A stretch of 64,000 bases of DNA from Lapillicoccus jejuensis (GTDB lineage Bacteria > Actinomycetota > Actinomycetes > Actinomycetales > Dermatophilaceae). The stretch spans positions 2,914,001-2,978,000 of the forward strand of contig NZ_VFMN01000001.1 in NCBI RefSeq assembly GCF_006715055.1, in the 5' to 3' direction. A program made the translations under genes and the position numbers. This document shows, piece by piece, positions 61,926 to 64,000 of this stretch. Position 1 is the stretch's first letter; every line of letters starts with the position of its first letter. The notes beneath the pieces are model-generated. The model ran no database searches. It was not told the DNA's origin and worked only from the letters and a program-made list of their open reading frames with translations.

Positions 61926-64000
61926 ATGTCCGGTGCCGCTGCGGTCCGTCGCTCCACCCGTCCGCGCCGTCTGGTCGCGGCCCTGCTCGGCACCACCCTG
62001 GCCGTCCTCGGGGGCGCAGGGGCGTCCCTCGCGTCCGCGGCCCCGTCCCTGTCCTCCGCGCCGACGGTGGCCCCGGCGGCCGCCGCCGCGCCCCGGACCC
62101 CCGGCTCCGTCACCCTCACCGTGCTCTCGCTCAAGACGATGGCCGGCGACCCGAGCGCGACGCCGCCGCGGCCCGCCGCCGTCGCCGGCCAGCCGATCGG
62201 CGAGGGCTACCACTGGATGGTCAACGAGGACGACACGGGCGACCCCGGGACCGCCGCCGCCCGCGGCACCCAGGCCTGCCTGCCGCACCAGGCCCCCGGC
62301 GGGGCCGTGTCGTCCGGGGCCGACCTCGTCACGGACTGCCCCTGGCCGAGCATCCGCGCCACCAACGGCTGGGCCAAGGTCGTCGCGCAGGGCACCGAGG
62401 CCGACCTCGACGCGAGCAAGGCCCTCTCGCTGCCCGGTGGCAAGTACCTCATCTCGGTGACCGCCGACGGCTTCAAGATCGCCGGGGCGCACTTCACCGT
62501 CGACGGCGGGTCGACGCCCCAGCCCGTCAACGTCCGCATGCTGCCGACCCCGCTGCCGCTCGCGACCCTCAAGATCCAGGTCTTCGACGACCTCGCACCG
62601 GTCGACGCGACCTACGAGGCCGACGCCGAGCCGGGCCTGCCCGGGTTCGTCGCGTCGCTGAGCGACGTCTTCGGCCGGGTGAGCACCGACTACTACGGCA
62701 ACCCGCTCTGCACGCCGTACCTCATCGACCCCACGACCCACGGCCTGCAGTACGACGCCCACGACCGTCCCGTCGTCGACGCCGCCCACGACACCGGCCG
62801 GTGCACCAGCGACGCCCAGGGCGTCATCACCATCCCCAACCTCGGGGAGGACCGGTACGCCGCCCTCGTCTCCCCGCCGGTCGGTCAGCAGTCGCAGTGG
62901 GCCGAGACGACCACCCTCGAGGGCGGTCACGACACCGACATCTGGGTCCAGGCCGGCGACTCCGGGCTCGACAACGAGGTGATGAAGGGCGCCGAGCCGG
63001 TGCCCGCCACCCAGTTCGGGTTCGTCCGGATCGGCAGCACCCTCAAGGCGGGTGCCACCGGACACGTCAAGGGTCACGTCAGCGCGCAGCTTCCCTACAT
63101 CGCCGGCTCCGGCGGCCAGCCCGGCCCGGCCGAGGGCATCGCGGTCGGCGCCAAGCTCGGCACGCCGATCAGGAACCCGTGGGTCGCGCTGTCGGACCTC
63201 AACAACGGCGACCAGCAGGTCTACGTCGGCTCCGGCAACGCCGACGGCACCTTCGACATCGCCGGGGTGCCCGACGGCAGCTACCAGCTGACCGCGTGGG
63301 ACCTCGACCAGGACTACATCCTCAACAGCATCAACGTCGCCGTCGAGGGCGGGCAGGCGGTCGACGTCGGCCTCGTGCCGCTCACCGGCTGGTTCACCCA
63401 CGTCTACGGGACCGTCTACGTCGACAGCAACGGCAACGGCAAGCAGGACCCGGGCGAGCCCGGCGTCCCGCAGTTCCCGCTCACCGTCCGCGAGCGCGAC
63501 AACTCGACGATGGACCAGGGCATGAACGCCGTGACGACGGACGACCAGGGCCACTACGACATCCGCGAGACCTACCCGCTCGGCAAGTTCCTCGTCCTCG
63601 AGGCCTTCGACACCCGCTACCGCACGTCGGGGATCACCTACCAGGGCGAGAACGACCCGAAGCCCACGACCATCCAGGGCGGCCTCGTCGACTTCGACTT
63701 CCTGCCGATCATCGGTCTCGGCGGCAAGGTCGACTGGGGCGTCACCCCGTTCGCCAAGACGGAGAACGGCGGCATCGCCGGCACCGTCACCTACGACACC
63801 ACCCGCAACGAGCTCGACCCCAAGGACGCCGTGACCGAGGCCTACCAGCCCGGCATCCCCGGCCTCCAGGTCGACCTGTTCAAGCCGGTGCCGTGCCCCG
63901 CCGACGGCAGCGCCGCCTGCTCGGCCGACGGCAGGTACGAGATCGGTGCCGACGGCGCCTACGTGCGGTCCACGACCACGCCGCTGCAGACCTACACGAC
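61926..64000 (+). CDS. Large secreted surface protein with SdrD-B-like domains (3' end outside window)
   Basis: From ATG at 61926 the frame stays open to the window end (691 codons). Signal peptide: RRSTRPRRLVAALLGTTLAVLG then ASLASA. The mature part is built from beta-sandwich modules with Asp-rich loops, for example GTVYVDSNGNGKQDPGEPGV, the signature of SdrD B-like/Cna-B-type repeats that bind calcium, plus segments like GTFDIAGVPDGSYQLTAWD typical of carboxypeptidase-regulatory-like domains. Cys pairs (LCTPY ... GRCTSD; VPCPADGSAACSAD) suggest disulfides. Probably a cell-surface or adhesive protein. The C-terminal anchor is not visible. Confidence 0.85.
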   Translation, partial: MSGAAAVRRSTRPRRLVAALLGTTLAVLGGAGASLASAAPSLSSAPTVAPAAAAAPRTPGSVTLTVLSLKTMAGDPSATPPRPAAVAGQPIGEGYHWMVNEDDTGDPGTAAARGTQACLPHQAPGGAVSSGADLVTDCPWPSIRATNGWAKVVAQGTEADLDASKALSLPGGKYLISVTADGFKIAGAHFTVDGGSTPQPVNVRMLPTPLPLATLKIQVFDDLAPVDATYEADAEPGLPGFVASLSDVFGRVSTDYYGNPLCTPYLIDPTTHGLQYDAHDRPVVDAAHDTGRCTSDAQGVITIPNLGEDRYAALVSPPVGQQSQWAETTTLEGGHDTDIWVQAGDSGLDNEVMKGAEPVPATQFGFVRIGSTLKAGATGHVKGHVSAQLPYIAGSGGQPGPAEGIAVGAKLGTPIRNPWVALSDLNNGDQQVYVGSGNADGTFDIAGVPDGSYQLTAWDLDQDYILNSINVAVEGGQAVDVGLVPLTGWFTHVYGTVYVDSNGNGKQDPGEPGVPQFPLTVRERDNSTMDQGMNAVTTDDQGHYDIRETYPLGKFLVLEAFDTRYRTSGITYQGENDPKPTTIQGGLVDFDFLPIIGLGGKVDWGVTPFAKTENGGIAGTVTYDTTRNELDPKDAVTEAYQPGIPGLQVDLFKPVPCPADGSAACSADGRYEIGADGAYVRSTTTPLQTYT

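Overview
The window is very GC-rich, densely coded actinobacterial chromosome. Gene content suggests a Micrococcales member, probably Intrasporangiaceae-like, but that family assignment is an inference from gene content and protein style. Markers include NucS instead of MutS/MutL, the GlgE alpha-glucan pathway, a MurA with Asp at the fosfomycin-target position, GuaB1, a DUF222/HNH protein and an ethylmalonyl-CoA mutase. From memory, the gene order atpD-atpC-DUF2550-adenosyltransferase-murA ... nucS ... epimerase-thiolase ... thioredoxin/TPR ... glgB-glgE-glgP resembles the Mycobacterium tuberculosis Rv1310-Rv1328 stretch. No rRNA, tRNA, CRISPR array, insertion sequence or prophage was seen.

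Layout. 1-4.6 kb: 3' end of atpD, a strong hairpin, an opposite-strand secreted GH76 enzyme that separates atpD from atpC, then atpC, DUF2550, and a divergent cobalamin adenosyltransferase/murA pair. 4.8-13.5 kb: STAS protein, ethylmalonyl-CoA mutase, gamma-glutamyltransferase, a repeat-bearing DUF222-HNH protein with a candidate SOS box, a hydrolase/GNAT pair, nucS and a small protein. 13.5-27.7 kb: two-domain 3-hydroxybutyryl-CoA dehydrogenase, hydrolase, guaB1, AI-2E/PerM-type permease, crotonyl-CoA carboxylase/reductase, polysaccharide deacetylase, a large LuxR-family ATPase regulator preceded by a 52-residue gene, epimerase, thiolase and meaB. 27.8-34.3 kb: overlapping treX(glgX)-treY-treZ. 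34.3-41 kb: PLP enzyme, double GNAT, thiamine-binding protein, a His/Asp-tailed membrane protein with a lipoprotein, thioredoxin-TPR protein and unknowns. 41-53.3 kb: glgE-mak-glgB-pgm on one strand, divergent glgP, and a second glgX. 53.3-64 kb: YbjN protein, enoyl-CoA hydratase, an envelope cluster that may handle copper, an MFS/LysR pair, and a two-component system beside a surface protein that runs off the window.

How the genes work together. (i) Thiolase, hydroxybutyryl-CoA dehydrogenase, enoyl-CoA hydratase, Ccr, epimerase, Ecm, MeaB and adenosyltransferase make up the first half of the ethylmalonyl-CoA pathway and its B12 support. The later steps are not in the window. (ii) TreX/TreY/TreZ turn alpha-glucan into trehalose. 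Mak-GlgE-GlgB build glucan from maltose via maltose-1-phosphate, and GlgP/GlgX/Pgm recycle it. (iii) NucS with a possibly SOS-controlled HNH protein covers genome maintenance.

A pattern across the whole window is that many genes have a TANNNT hexamer ending 6-8 nt before the start codon and no convincing Shine-Dalgarno. This is the expected look of leaderless transcription. Start codons were chosen partly on that basis.
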